The notes under the pieces: generated by a model
Seen by the model: only the letters and a program-made list of their open reading frames with translations
Databases searched by the model: none
Told to the model about the DNA's origin: nothing
Shown: piece by piece, positions 43,503-53,265 of the stretch
Layout of the letters: each line of letters opens with the position of its first letter
Position numbering within the stretch: position 1 is the stretch's first letter
Assembly: GCF_009379765.1 (NCBI RefSeq)
Contig: NZ_WHTD01000039.1
Coordinates: 1-54,545, forward strand
Length of the DNA: 54,545 bases
Direction: 5' to 3'
DNA from: Actinophytocola sp.
GTDB lineage: Bacteria > Actinomycetota > Actinomycetes > Mycobacteriales > Pseudonocardiaceae
Position numbers and translations under genes: made by a program

Positions 43503-44372
43503 CTATCCGCTGAGTACGACCGACCGGTCGAGGTTGCGAGGGTGGTCCGGGTCGAGGCCGCGCGCGGTGGCCAGGTGCTCGGCCAGCCGGTGCACGCGGA
43601 CCAGGTCGGCCAGCGGGTCGCCGGCCCAGGTCTCGACGTGCGCGCCGGTCGCGGCCACCTCGGCCGCGAGCCCGGCCGGCGGCTCGCCGAACACCCAGAC
43701 GACTCGGCCGGGCGCGGCGATCGAGATCGGGCCGTGCCTGTACTCCATTGCGTAATAAGACTCGGTCCACGCCTGGGCCGCCTCACGCAGCTTCAGCGCC
43801 GCCTCGTTCGCCAGGCCGACCGTCCAGCCGGTGCCCAGGAACGTGAACTGCGCCGCCGACACCAGCACCGGCACGAGCGGCTCGGTCAGGGCCGACGACG
43901 CGGCCGACGCCAACCCGCCGACGTCCTCCCCCAGGTGGGCGCGCAACAACACCAACGCGGTGGTGGCGAAGCGGGTCTGCACCACGGACCGCTCGTCGGC
44001 GAAGTCCAGCGCGACCACCGACCCGGCGGCCGTCGCGATCGGCGTGGCCGGGTCCGCGGTCAGCGCCACCGTCGGCACCCCGGACACGCGGGACAGCGCG
44101 GCCAGCACCTCGGTCGTCGTGCCGGAGCGGGTCAGCGCGAGCACCCGGTCGTAGCGCCGGCCGGCCGGGAGCTCCGACGCCGGCCACGCGTCGGTCTCCC
44201 CCTGGCCGGCGGACTCACGCAGCGCGGCGTAGGCCTGCGCCATGTAGTACGACGTGCCGCAGCCGATCACCGCCACCCGCTCGCCAGGTAGCGGCAAGCC
44301 GGAAACACGCAGGTCACCGGCCGCCGACCAGGTCGACGGCTGGCTGGCGATCTCCTGGGACAGGAACGTCAC
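43503..44372 (-). CDS. SIS domain sugar-phosphate enzyme (aminosugar deaminase/isomerase type)
   Basis: The 289-residue protein has two SIS domains: GERVAVIGCGTSYYMAQAYA and LALTRSGTTTEVLAAL in the first, FLGTGWTVGLANEAALKLREAAQ and YRHGPISIA in the second, as in GlmS/AgaS-type isomerase domains. It lacks the GATase domain of GlmS, so it likely deaminates or isomerises an incoming amino-sugar phosphate. GTG 44372 has AGGGGAG upstream. It lies downstream of a sugar ABC importer on the same strand. Confidence 0.8.
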   Translation of the reverse strand: MTFLSQEIASQPSTWSAAGDLRVSGLPLPGERVAVIGCGTSYYMAQAYAALRESAGQGETDAWPASELPAGRRYDRVLALTRSGTTTEVLAALSRVSGVPTVALTADPATPIATAAGSVVALDFADERSVVQTRFATTALVLLRAHLGEDVGGLASAASSALTEPLVPVLVSAAQFTFLGTGWTVGLANEAALKLREAAQAWTESYYAMEYRHGPISIAAPGRVVWVFGEPPAGLAAEVAATGAHVETWAGDPLADLVRVHRLAEHLATARGLDPDHPRNLDRSVVLSG

Positions 44373-44427
44373 GACACACTCCCCTGCTCGAACATGCGCG
44401 GTACACCCACAAAACGAGCATAAAACA

Positions 44428-44458
44428 CCGCCGCCGGGCGCAGCGGGCCCGGCGGCGG
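44428..44458 (-). terminator. Intrinsic terminator after the ATPase gene
   Basis: CCGCCGCCGGGC (44428-44439) pairs with GCCCGGCGGCGG (44447-44458), seven-base loop; on the minus strand it is followed by TGTTTTA. It lies between the ATPase and SIS genes. Confidence 0.75.
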
Positions 44459-44475
44459 TGGAAGGAACACGTAAC

Positions 44476-45600
<1,125 letters not shown>

Positions 45601-45813
45601 GGCTTACCTTTCCTTTCGCCGGTCAAAGACCGCACCCCGTTGTCGGCCCGGTGCGAAACCGGCGCGCGCGAACACAATCTAGAGCAACAAACACGTGAAC
45701 ACCACGATTCAGAATCACGACATGCCAAGTAGGCCGAGAGTAGGCCGACCATCGTGACGGCTCCACCTGCGGCAACGGCCTGCTCTCGGCCGGATTGGCA
45801 TCTATCGGCACAG

Positions 45814-46701
45814 CTACTTCACCCCGCCCGCGGTGAGCCCCGAGACCAGGTGCTTCTCGATCAGCGCGAACAGCGCGACGACCGGCAGGATGCCGATGAT
45901 CGACACCGCGAACACGTACTGCCACGCGGACTCGTACTGCCCGATGAACCTGGTCAGCGCCACGGTGAGCGGCTGGTTGGTGTCGGTGGGCAACAGGATG
46001 AGGCTCGCCGCGAACTCGTTCCAGCACGCGATGAACGTGAAGATCACCGCGGTGACGATGCCGGGCCACACCAGCGGCAGCATGATCCGGCGCAGCGACT
46101 GGGACCGGCTGCAGCCGTCCAGCCAGGCTGCCTCCTCGATCTCCTTCGGCACCGTCGCGAAGAAGCTGTGCATGATCCACACCGCGAAGGACAGGTTGAA
46201 CGCGGCGTTCACCAGGATCATCGCGAACCGGGTGTCGTTGATCTCCAGCGTCACGAACTCGCGGAACAGACCCGACGCGAGCACGGTCGGCTGCAGCATC
46301 TGGGTGACCAGCACCAGCAGCATGAACGGCAGCTTGAGCCGGAAGTTGTGCCGCGCGGTGTAGTAGGCCGCCGGCAGCGCCGCGACCAGCGCGAGCGCCG
46401 TACCGCCGACGGAGATGATCACGGTGGACAGCAGGTTGGCCGGCACCGGTGTCTCCGGCGTGCCCCACATGGTCAGGAAGTTGCTCGGCTCCCAGTCCTG
46501 CGGGAGATAGGTCGGCGGGACCGTGAGGATCTCCGGGCGGGTCTTGAACGCACCGACCAGCATGATCAGGTACGGGAGCAGGAACACCAGCGCGACGATC
46601 GTGCCGACGACCGTGAGCCCCCAACGCTTCTTCTCGCGCACCGTGGGGCGCGGCGCGCCGACGGTGGTCACCGTGGAAGGGCGGTCGATGACGGTCGACA
46701 T
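45814..46701 (-). CDS. Sugar ABC transporter permease, MalG/DasC type
   Basis: The 295-residue integral membrane protein has six helices and the EAA loop (EEAAWLDGCSRSQSLRRIML-P), which contacts the ATPase. ATG 46701 lies two bases past the stop of the other permease. It imports a sugar with the preceding permease, binding protein and ATPase. Confidence 0.92.
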   Translation of the reverse strand: MSTVIDRPSTVTTVGAPRPTVREKKRWGLTVVGTIVALVFLLPYLIMLVGAFKTRPEILTVPPTYLPQDWEPSNFLTMWGTPETPVPANLLSTVIISVGGTALALVAALPAAYYTARHNFRLKLPFMLLVLVTQMLQPTVLASGLFREFVTLEINDTRFAMILVNAAFNLSFAVWIMHSFFATVPKEIEEAAWLDGCSRSQSLRRIMLPLVWPGIVTAVIFTFIACWNEFAASLILLPTDTNQPLTVALTRFIGQYESAWQYVFAVSIIGILPVVALFALIEKHLVSGLTAGGVK

Positions 46702-46703
46702 GA

Positions 46704-47639
46704 TCAGTCCTCCCGCATCGGGCGCACGACCCGCAGGTAGATGCCGATCACCACGACCACCACGACGAAGTTGACGACCGACAGCGCGCTCGCGGTGTCG
46801 ATCTGCCGGTCGTTCTGGATGATCTTGAACATGAGCGTCGTCGTCGTGTCCGCGTCGTAGCCGGGGATCGCGCCGGTCATGGTCTTGAGGATCGGCAGCG
46901 AGTTGAACACGTTGATGACATTGATGATCGTGGCGACCGTCAGCGCGCCACGCAGCATCGGGAACACCACGCGCCAGTAGGTCTGGACCCGGTTCGCGCC
47001 GTCGATCTGGGCCGCCTCGAGCACGTCGTTCGGCACGGCCTGCAGCCCGGCGAGGAACACGAACGTGGTGAACGGGACCGACACGAACACCGCGACCGCC
47101 ATCGCGGACAGGAAGCCGGGCAACGGGTTCTTCAGGAAGCCGAACGGCACGTCCAGTATCCCGACGTCCACGAGGAACCGGTTGATGATGCCGTAGAAGG
47201 GATCCAGGCCGTAGACGAACACCGTCGAGGTCATCACCACCGAGGCCGCCCACGGCACGATGATCACCATGCGCAGCACCTTGCGGCCGGGAAAGCGCTT
47301 GTTCAGGAACTGCGCGAGCACCAGTCCGAACCCGACGGACAGGGCGACCACGCCGACCACCCACAGCGCGGTGTTGGACAGGACCCTGGACAGGTGGTCG
47401 AGCCCGAACACGCGCTCGTAGTTGGCGAAGCCCGCCCAGCCGCGGTCGGTGCCGAACCGGGACAGGTCCCGGAACGACGTGTAGATCATGTAGCCGACGG
47501 GGAACACCACCACGCCGCCGATCAGGATCAGCGAGGGGGCGAGCCAGGGCAGCGCCTGCAAGGTCGTCTGCCGCCGAGCTCGCCGCCGGAACGAGGCGTT
47601 CACCCGCGGTGGCGTGCTGTCAGCGATCGGTGTTGCCAC
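46704..47639 (-). CDS. Sugar ABC transporter permease, MalF/DasB type
   Basis: The 311-residue permease has six helices after a polar N-terminus, and the EAA loop (LEAAQIDGANRVQTYWRVVF-P). GTG 47639 with GGAGGAAA eight bases upstream. Second gene of the importer operon. Confidence 0.92.
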   Translation of the reverse strand: MATPIADSTPPRVNASFRRRARRQTTLQALPWLAPSLILIGGVVVFPVGYMIYTSFRDLSRFGTDRGWAGFANYERVFGLDHLSRVLSNTALWVVGVVALSVGFGLVLAQFLNKRFPGRKVLRMVIIVPWAASVVMTSTVFVYGLDPFYGIINRFLVDVGILDVPFGFLKNPLPGFLSAMAVAVFVSVPFTTFVFLAGLQAVPNDVLEAAQIDGANRVQTYWRVVFPMLRGALTVATIINVINVFNSLPILKTMTGAIPGYDADTTTTLMFKIIQNDRQIDTASALSVVNFVVVVVVIGIYLRVVRPMRED

Positions 47640-47665
47640 TCGTCGGTTTCCTCCAGGTTGAGCAT

Positions 47666-47699
47666 GCCGGGGCCCGCCGGCGGACCGGCGGACCCCGGC
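47666..47699 (-). terminator. Hairpin between binding-protein and permease genes
   Basis: A 15-bp stem with one mismatch (GCCGGGGCCCGCCGG against CCGGCGGACCCCGGC), four-base loop. Such hairpins often keep the binding-protein mRNA more abundant than the permease mRNA. Confidence 0.6.
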
Positions 47700-47705
47700 G
47701 GGGCG

Positions 47706-48938
47706 TCAGCCGGTCTCGTCGGCCTTCGCCTGGATCTGCTTGAGCACCTCGTCCACCGGCTTGCTCTGGATCTGGCCCACCAGCGACTTGAACGCGCCGG
47801 AGGTCGACCCCCAGGCCGGGTTGGTGGCCGGGTAGAACTTCGCGTCCGGCAGCGAGGCGAGGAACGTCTTCAGCTCCGGCTTCGACGCGGCCGCCTCGGC
47901 GCCCGACTTCGTGGCCGGGATGAAGCCCTCGTTGTCGTTGAACTTGACGTAGTTGTCCTGCTGGTAGAAGAAGTCGAGGAACTTGGCGATGGCCGCCTGC
48001 TTGTCCTCACCCTTGTCGAAGCCGACGAAGTAGTCCGCGACACCGAGGGTGGAGGGGCTGCCGTCCGGGGTCGGCGACGGCGCGATCTCCCAGTTCAGGT
48101 CGGGGTTCTTCTCGTTGATCTGGCCGACGATCGGCGGCAGGCCCTGGATCATGCCGATCTTGCCCTGGATGAACACGTCCAGCAGCGGGGTGCGGTCGGT
48201 CGCACCCGGGTCCGGCTGGGTGACCTTCTCGTCGATCATCTTCTTCATGAAGGTCAGCGCTTCCTTGGCCTCCGGCGTGTCGATCGTCATCTTGCCGTCG
48301 GCCTCCCAGCTGGCGCCGGCGCCGTAGGCGAAGATCGAGGTCTCGGCCTGCGCCTCCTCGCTGCCCAGCGGCATGCCGTAGCCGTACACCCCGCCGCCCA
48401 GCGCGGAGATCTTCTTGGCCGCGGCGAGCAGCTCGTCCCATGTCTTCGGCGGAGCGGTGACCCCGGCCTGGGTGAGGAGGTCCTTGTTGTAGAACAACGC
48501 CCTGGTCGAGGCCACGGTCGGTAGGCCGTAGGCCACGCCGTCGATCTTGGCGCTGTCGATGAACGACGGCTCGATGTCGGCCATGGTCTCCTTGGAGACG
48601 ATCTCGTCGGCCTTGTACAGCAGGTCGTCGGCGCCGTAGGCCGGGCCTGCCGCGTCGAGCTCCAGGATGTCCGGGGCCCTGTTGTTCTGGACCTTGGTGT
48701 CGAGCACCGTGTAGATGTCGTCCCAGCTCTGGGTCTCCAGGGTGACCTTGATGTCGGAGTTCTCGGCCTCGAACGACTTGACCAGGTCCTCCCAGTAGGG
48801 CTTTGTCTTGTCGCCGTAGATCGGGACCAGCAGCTCCAGCTCGGTGCTGCCGCCCGAGTCACCCGAGTCGCTACCGCAGCCAGCGAGCCCGAGCGCAGCG
48901 GCGGTCGCGACCGCGACTGCTGTGATGACGCGCCTCAA
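47706..48938 (-). CDS. Sugar ABC transporter substrate-binding lipoprotein
   Basis: The 410-residue protein has a lipoprotein signal (VITAVAVATAAALGLAGC, lipobox LAGC at Cys21) and the family-1 solute-binding fold (LELLVPIYGDKTKPYWEDLV, GLPTVASTRALFYNKDLL, SFEAENSDIKV). Start: TTG 48938 with GGAGG five bases upstream. First gene of the importer; the upstream dre-like site suggests an amino-sugar (GlcNAc/chitobiose) substrate. Confidence 0.92.
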   Translation of the reverse strand: MRRVITAVAVATAAALGLAGCGSDSGDSGGSTELELLVPIYGDKTKPYWEDLVKSFEAENSDIKVTLETQSWDDIYTVLDTKVQNNRAPDILELDAAGPAYGADDLLYKADEIVSKETMADIEPSFIDSAKIDGVAYGLPTVASTRALFYNKDLLTQAGVTAPPKTWDELLAAAKKISALGGGVYGYGMPLGSEEAQAETSIFAYGAGASWEADGKMTIDTPEAKEALTFMKKMIDEKVTQPDPGATDRTPLLDVFIQGKIGMIQGLPPIVGQINEKNPDLNWEIAPSPTPDGSPSTLGVADYFVGFDKGEDKQAAIAKFLDFFYQQDNYVKFNDNEGFIPATKSGAEAAASKPELKTFLASLPDAKFYPATNPAWGSTSGAFKSLVGQIQSKPVDEVLKQIQAKADETG

Positions 48939-49008
48939 CTTGTCCTCCGTTTCCGCCGGGCCGTCCGCCTGGCTGATCGCCGCCGGGGTCTGGACCCTGC
49001 GCGGCGAT

Positions 49009-49020
49009 TGGTTTATACCA
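49009..49020. promoter_or_regulatory. DasR/NagR-type (dre) operator
   Basis: TGGTTTATACCA, a perfect dyad matching the dre consensus TGGTNTANACCA, lies 71 bases upstream of the binding-protein start, where a GntR/HutC repressor released by GlcN-6-P would act. No dasR gene is in the window. Confidence 0.6.
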
Positions 49021-49050
49021 CTTGTTCGGCTCGTCGCCGCCCATCCGTGC

Positions 49051-50055
49051 TCAACCCGATGCAAGCAGTACCGGATCTCGGAGCGCGTCGCGCAACTTGA
49101 CGAGGATGTCCTCGAGCTCGCCGACGGCCGAGAACCCGGCCGCCAGCCGGTGCCCGCCGCCACCGAACTGCTCGGCCGCCGCCCGCACGTCCACCGCCCC
49201 GGCCGCACGCAATGACCCGGTCCAGGAGTCCGCCGCGGACTGCTTGAGCACGGCCGCGACCTCGGCTTCGGCCGTCGTACGCACGACGTCGACGACGGAC
49301 TCCACCTCCTCGAGGCGGACCCCGACCAGGTCGTCGAGATGTACGGACGTGTACACAAGTCCCCGCCCACCTGCCGCGTCCGGCTCGAGCACCGCCCGGT
49401 CCAGGACGGTGGCGAGCATCTGCAGGAAGGCGAACGGGTGGGTGTCGAGCAGCTCGCGCGCGGTCGCGGTCGGGTCCGCGCCCGCCTCGATCAGCCGCGC
49501 GGCGAGCCGGTGGGTGTCCGGCCGGGCGCGGCGGAACGAGCTGGTGTCGGTGACGAGGCCGGCGTAGACGCAGCGGGCGATGTCGGCGTCCAGCGCCCAG
49601 CCGAGCTCGTCGAGCAGCGCCATGACCAGCACGGCCGTGGCCTCGGCAGTCTCGTCGACGAGGTGGTGGGTGCCGTAGAAGGTGTTCGACGCGTGGTGGT
49701 CGACCACCAGCACCGACCCACCCGCCTCGGCCGTGGCGTTGACCCGGTCCGCGAGCTGCCCCAGCCGGGACTTGCTGCCGGTGTCAAGCGCGACGAGCAG
49801 CCGCGCCGCCTGCGGGATCTCCGCGGCGGGCACGACGAGGCCCGCGACGTCGAGCCCGCGCAGCGACTCGGGCACGTCGGCGGGCATCCCGAACGAGACG
49901 CGCGCGGTCACCCCGCGTCTGTGCAGGGCGAGGCCGAGCGCGAGTGCGCTGCCCAGCGCGTCCGCGTCGGGGTTCACGTGGGCGAGCAGTGTCATGTCGG
50001 TCGCGGTGCGTAGCAGGGCTGCGGCGGCACCAAGATCCGTGGTGGGCACCCGCAC
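49051..50055 (-). CDS. nrnA: Bifunctional oligoribonuclease / PAP phosphatase (DHH family)
   Basis: The 334-residue protein has the DHH motifs: HVNPDADALGSALALG, LLVALDTGS, VVDHHASN, and the DHHA1 C-terminus with FGGGGHRLAAGF. NrnA degrades nanoRNA, c-di-AMP products and pAp. GTG 50055 is the start. In relatives it lies between rbfA and a dinF-like gene. Confidence 0.93.
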   Translation of the reverse strand: MRVPTTDLGAAAALLRTATDMTLLAHVNPDADALGSALALGLALHRRGVTARVSFGMPADVPESLRGLDVAGLVVPAAEIPQAARLLVALDTGSKSRLGQLADRVNATAEAGGSVLVVDHHASNTFYGTHHLVDETAEATAVLVMALLDELGWALDADIARCVYAGLVTDTSSFRRARPDTHRLAARLIEAGADPTATARELLDTHPFAFLQMLATVLDRAVLEPDAAGGRGLVYTSVHLDDLVGVRLEEVESVVDVVRTTAEAEVAAVLKQSAADSWTGSLRAAGAVDVRAAAEQFGGGGHRLAAGFSAVGELEDILVKLRDALRDPVLLASG

Positions 50056-50241
50056 AGCCTCACGTAACCGGACGGCCGCGTCCAGTCCGCCTCCCCGGAA
50101 TTAAAAGTGTTGGTTGCGTCCCAGCGGACGGTGCGGACCTTTGGTGGTTGGTGGCTGGGTACCGTCACGGTCCCCTGAGCTTGCGTTGGTCGGCGCGAGG
50201 CTTGTGCCAAGCCACGTATCCGATGATCCATGGGACGCGGG

Positions 50242-51108
50242 CTAGATGCGGGTGCCTACGAACTTCAGGGCGGCGGGGAGCACCTTGCGCCAGTACGCCG
50301 GCTCGTGGTCGCCCGGCTCGATCTCGCTCACCGCCGGCTTCGCGCGCTCGATGAGTTGGCGCGCCCCGTCGATGAACGGGTCGGCGTCGCCGCACCACAC
50401 GCCCATCGGGACCCCGGCCACCTTGTTCAGGTTCTGCAGCGGGTCCGTGCTGCGCCAGTGCTGCTCATCGGCGAACGCGTCGCGCAAGGCTGCCTCCGGC
50501 CAGCTCAGGAACAGCGCCGGGCTGATCGCCGCCACCGCCGGGTCGTTGAGGTTGGCCGCGTAGTTCAGTGCGCCGTAGCCACCCATCGAGATCCCGAGCA
50601 CGGCGAAGGGGTTGCCGGCCAGGCCGCGCTCCCCCAGCCACTTCGGCACCTCGTCGGACAGCATCAGCTGCGGGTCGTCCTCGTCGTCGCGCGCGACCCA
50701 GTACGAGTCACCACCGTCGACGGCGACGACCGCGAACGGCGGCGTCCCCTGGTAGTTCACCAGCGAGGTCAGCATCTCCGGCACACCGAGCTCGACGAAC
50801 TGGTTCGCCCGCGCGTCGCGGCCGTGCAGCGCCAGGCACACCGGCAGGTTCGGCCCCGCGTCCTCCGGTCGGATGATCACCAGCTCCACCTCGGTCCGCC
50901 TGGACATCGAGCGAATCCGCTCGACGGTCACGGGCTTGACCTTCGGTGCCATCGTCGCCGGGGACAAGCCCCCGGGAGCTGACTCGGTTCTGGCCGTTCT
51001 GACGGGAGCGTCCGTTGACTTCGATGCACAGCCGGCGGCGGCGAGGCCTAGGCCAATAGCACCAAGCAGGACATCTCGCCGCGAACGGCGATTGTCGCCT
51101 GCAGCCAC
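50242..51108 (-). CDS. Exported alpha/beta-hydrolase (esterase D / mycolyltransferase-like lipoprotein)
   Basis: The 288-residue protein starts with a Tat-type lipoprotein signal (RRSRRDVLLGAIGLGLAAAG-C). The mature part has the esterase-D fold: LPVCLALHGRDARANQFVE, nucleophile elbow GISMGGYGAL (Ser), a late Asp in CGDADPF and a His near GDHEPAYWRKVL. It could act on a cell-envelope ester; substrate unknown. GTG 51108. Confidence 0.87.
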   Translation of the reverse strand: MAAGDNRRSRRDVLLGAIGLGLAAAGCASKSTDAPVRTARTESAPGGLSPATMAPKVKPVTVERIRSMSRRTEVELVIIRPEDAGPNLPVCLALHGRDARANQFVELGVPEMLTSLVNYQGTPPFAVVAVDGGDSYWVARDDEDDPQLMLSDEVPKWLGERGLAGNPFAVLGISMGGYGALNYAANLNDPAVAAISPALFLSWPEAALRDAFADEQHWRSTDPLQNLNKVAGVPMGVWCGDADPFIDGARQLIERAKPAVSEIEPGDHEPAYWRKVLPAALKFVGTRI

Positions 51109-51201
51109 GTCTCACCCCAAGCATGGCGGGTAGTCGGTCCGGGGGCACGACAGTACCGAATCGTTACCTCCCATGGGACTCCGAGTGAAACTTTCATCGT
51201 T

Positions 51202-51230
51202 TTGACAGGTTCCTGTCACTATGACAAGGT
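51202..51230 (+). promoter_or_regulatory. marR promoter with palindromic operator
   Basis: -35 TTGACA (51202-51207), 17 bases, -10 CAAGGT (51225-51230), then seven bases to the ATG. TGACAGG-TT-CCTGTCA (51203-51218), a perfect 16-bp palindrome, overlaps the -35: likely autorepression site. Confidence 0.6.
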
Positions 51231-51237
51231 GTCCGTT

Positions 51238-51678
51238 ATGACTCCGTTGACCGATCGCGGGCTGGAGTTCTCCGAGCTGTTGGTCGAGGTTTTCCGGGTG
51301 AACGGCCTGCTCCTGGCGGCGGGCGACGAGTTGGCCCGTCCGGCGGGACTCACCAGCGCCAGATGGCAGATTCTCGGCGTCGTCGACCACGAACCGGCCA
51401 CTGTGGCGCAGATCGCACGCACCATGGGCCGCACCCGGCAGACCGTCCAGCAGACGGCCAACGCGCTGGCCAAGGCCGGCATGATCACCTTCCACGACAA
51501 CCCCCGCGACCGCCGCGCCCGGCTGATCGCGCTCTCCCCGCGTGGCCGCCACTCGCTGCGCCAGGTCGAGCGCCGCCAGGCCGTGTGGGCCAACGCGATC
51601 GCGTCCCGCGTGTCCTCGGCCGAGCTGCGCGCCACCACCGGGACGCTCCGCGATCTCGGCGACCTCCTGGAGGGCTGA
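51238..51678 (+). CDS. MarR family transcriptional regulator
   Basis: The 146-residue protein has the MarR winged helix (LTSARWQILGVVDHEPATVA, MGRTRQTVQQTANAL, wing with PRDRRARLIALSPRG) between dimerisation helices. ATG 51238 is probably leaderless. It is followed, with a one-base overlap, by a VOC gene it may regulate. Confidence 0.9.
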   Translation: MTPLTDRGLEFSELLVEVFRVNGLLLAAGDELARPAGLTSARWQILGVVDHEPATVAQIARTMGRTRQTVQQTANALAKAGMITFHDNPRDRRARLIALSPRGRHSLRQVERRQAVWANAIASRVSSAELRATTGTLRDLGDLLEG

Positions 51679-52394
51679 TGGTCATCCCGTTGCTGCCGTG
51701 CGCGTCGATCGACGACATGCTCGCGTTCTACACCGCGCTCGGCTTCGAGAAGACCTAGCGGCAGACCCGGCCGAACCCGTACCTCGCCATGCGCCGCGGG
51801 GACGTCGAGCTGCACTTCTTCGGCATACCCGACTTCGATCCCGCGGCCTCCTACGGCAGCTGCATCGTCCAGGTCCCCGACACCGGCGAGCTGCACCGCG
51901 CGTTCGTGGACGGGCTGCGCGCGGCCTACGGCAAGGTGCCGCTGTCGGGCATCCCGCGGATGACCCGGCCACGACGGCGCAGGAACGTCGGCGGCCTCGC
52001 CGGCTTCACGGTCGTCGACCCGGGCGGCAACTGGATCCGCATCTTCCCCGTCTCCTCCCCCACCGCCGGCGAGGCCGGGGCGACGACCGGTGGGAAGCTC
52101 GCCCGAGCGCTGGAGAACGCGGTCGTCCTGTCCGACAGCCACGGCGACACCGCGCAAGCCGCCAAGATCCTCGACGGCGCCCTCGCCCGCGCCGCGGACG
52201 CGTCGGCGGTGGAGCGCGTGGAGGCGCTCGCATACCGCGCCGAGCTGGCCCTCACGCTCGCCGATCCCGATCGGGCGAACGCGGCACTGGCCGAAGTCGA
52301 CTCCATCGAGCTGACATCCCTGGACCGGGAGCGGCTCGCCGACACCCTCAGTGCCGTCGCGGAGTTGCGCGCCGACGACGACGGTCGCCGATAG
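51678..52394 (+). pseudogene. VOC (glyoxalase/bleomycin-resistance) protein interrupted by amber stop
   Basis: The frame from ATG 51678 encodes VIPLLPCASIDDMLAFYTAL, GFEKT, then TAG at 51756-51758, and continues in frame with RQTRPNPYLAMRRGDVELHFF, IVQVPDTGELHRAF and VVDPGGNWIRIFP, a complete VOC domain. A Trp (TGG) at the stop position is expected. A 90-residue helical extension follows, with Ala-rich repeats (ALADPDRANAALAEV). Either mutation or base error; translation could restart at ATG 51789. Confidence 0.75.
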
Positions 52395-52476
52395 GGTACG
52401 AATCCGCTGGTAGCGTGCATTTCACAGGCCGCGTGTGGTCAACTGGAAACAAGTCGCAGGGCGGGAGGTGAGCACC

Positions 52477-53055
52477 GTGTCCATCGCATTCGAGCACGCC
52501 ATCGGTCCGACGACGGTCGATGACTGGCTCGCGCACGAGAACCCTCCGGACGGTTCGCGCGTCGAACTGATCCTGGGGTACCTGCACATGAACCCGCCAC
52601 CCACCGGCCAGCACCAGTACATGGGCGACGAGCTGCGTCAGGTGCTCAGGCACGCCATACGCGACGGAGAACGCGCCGACCTGTACGCGGTCACCGGAGT
52701 GGGCGTGCAGATCAGCACCAGCTTGCGCACGGCCTTGATTCCCGACGTGTCGGTCCTCAACACCCGGCCGGCGGGCACCAGCTTCCCGCGCGAGAACCTC
52801 GTGCTGGCCGTCGAGATCTGGTCGCCGGGCAACAGCAGGGCCGAGCGCGACACCAAGGCCGCCGCGTACGCGAGTGCGGACGTGCCGTACTTCTGGGTGG
52901 TCGACCAGGACCGGATCGGTGGCCTGCGGGTGGTCTCGCACGTGCTCGACAACGGTCGCTACGTCGAAGACGTCGTCGCCACGCCGGGCAAAATGACCAC
53001 GATCAAAGCAGCCCCGGTGCCGGTCACCTTCGATCCGGCCGACCTGTTGCCCTGA
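52477..53055 (+). CDS. Uma2 family nuclease-fold protein
   Basis: The 192-residue protein has the Uma2/DUF820 pattern: RVELILGYLHMNPPPTGQHQYMGDEL, PDVSVLN, VLAVEIWSPGNSRAERDTKA-A-Y, and VPYFWVVD. The PD-(D/E)xK-like fold is known; enzyme activity is not established, and the family expands in actinobacteria. GTG 52477 with GGAGG eight bases upstream is preferred over upstream starts. Confidence 0.85.
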   Translation: MSIAFEHAIGPTTVDDWLAHENPPDGSRVELILGYLHMNPPPTGQHQYMGDELRQVLRHAIRDGERADLYAVTGVGVQISTSLRTALIPDVSVLNTRPAGTSFPRENLVLAVEIWSPGNSRAERDTKAAAYASADVPYFWVVDQDRIGGLRVVSHVLDNGRYVEDVVATPGKMTTIKAAPVPVTFDPADLLP

Positions 53056-53058
53056 GCC

Positions 53059-53265
53059 TCACGGCCTTCCCGGGCGGAACGTCCCGGCCTTCACGCCGAC
53101 GACGAAGGCGGCCACGCGGGACCGGTCGAACACCAGGGTCGGTTCGGTGTTCTTGGAGTCCCGCACGGCCGCCTCGTCCTCGGGCCATGCCAGCGCTACG
53201 CACTCACCAGAGTCAGTGAAAGAACTTGTCCTCCAGGTCAGGGTCGCCGGCAGGGGCGCTCTCAT
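53059..53265 (-). CDS. DUF397 domain protein (second WhiJ-type pair)
   Basis: The 68-residue protein has LTWRTSSFTDSGECVALAWP, AVRDSKNTEPTLVFD and a hydrophobic tail, matching DUF397. ATG 53265 lies inside the 3' end of the HTH gene (53-bp overlap), as in the first pair. It ends three bases from the convergent Uma2 gene. Confidence 0.85.
   Translation of the reverse strand: MRAPLPATLTWRTSSFTDSGECVALAWPEDEAAVRDSKNTEPTLVFDRSRVAAFVVGVKAGTFRPGRP

Noticed and set aside
50056..50241. Possible transposase tail between nrnA and the esterase gene
   Set aside because: A short frame (…YVAWHKPRADQRK) has a transposon feel but no identifiable motif; too weak to call.
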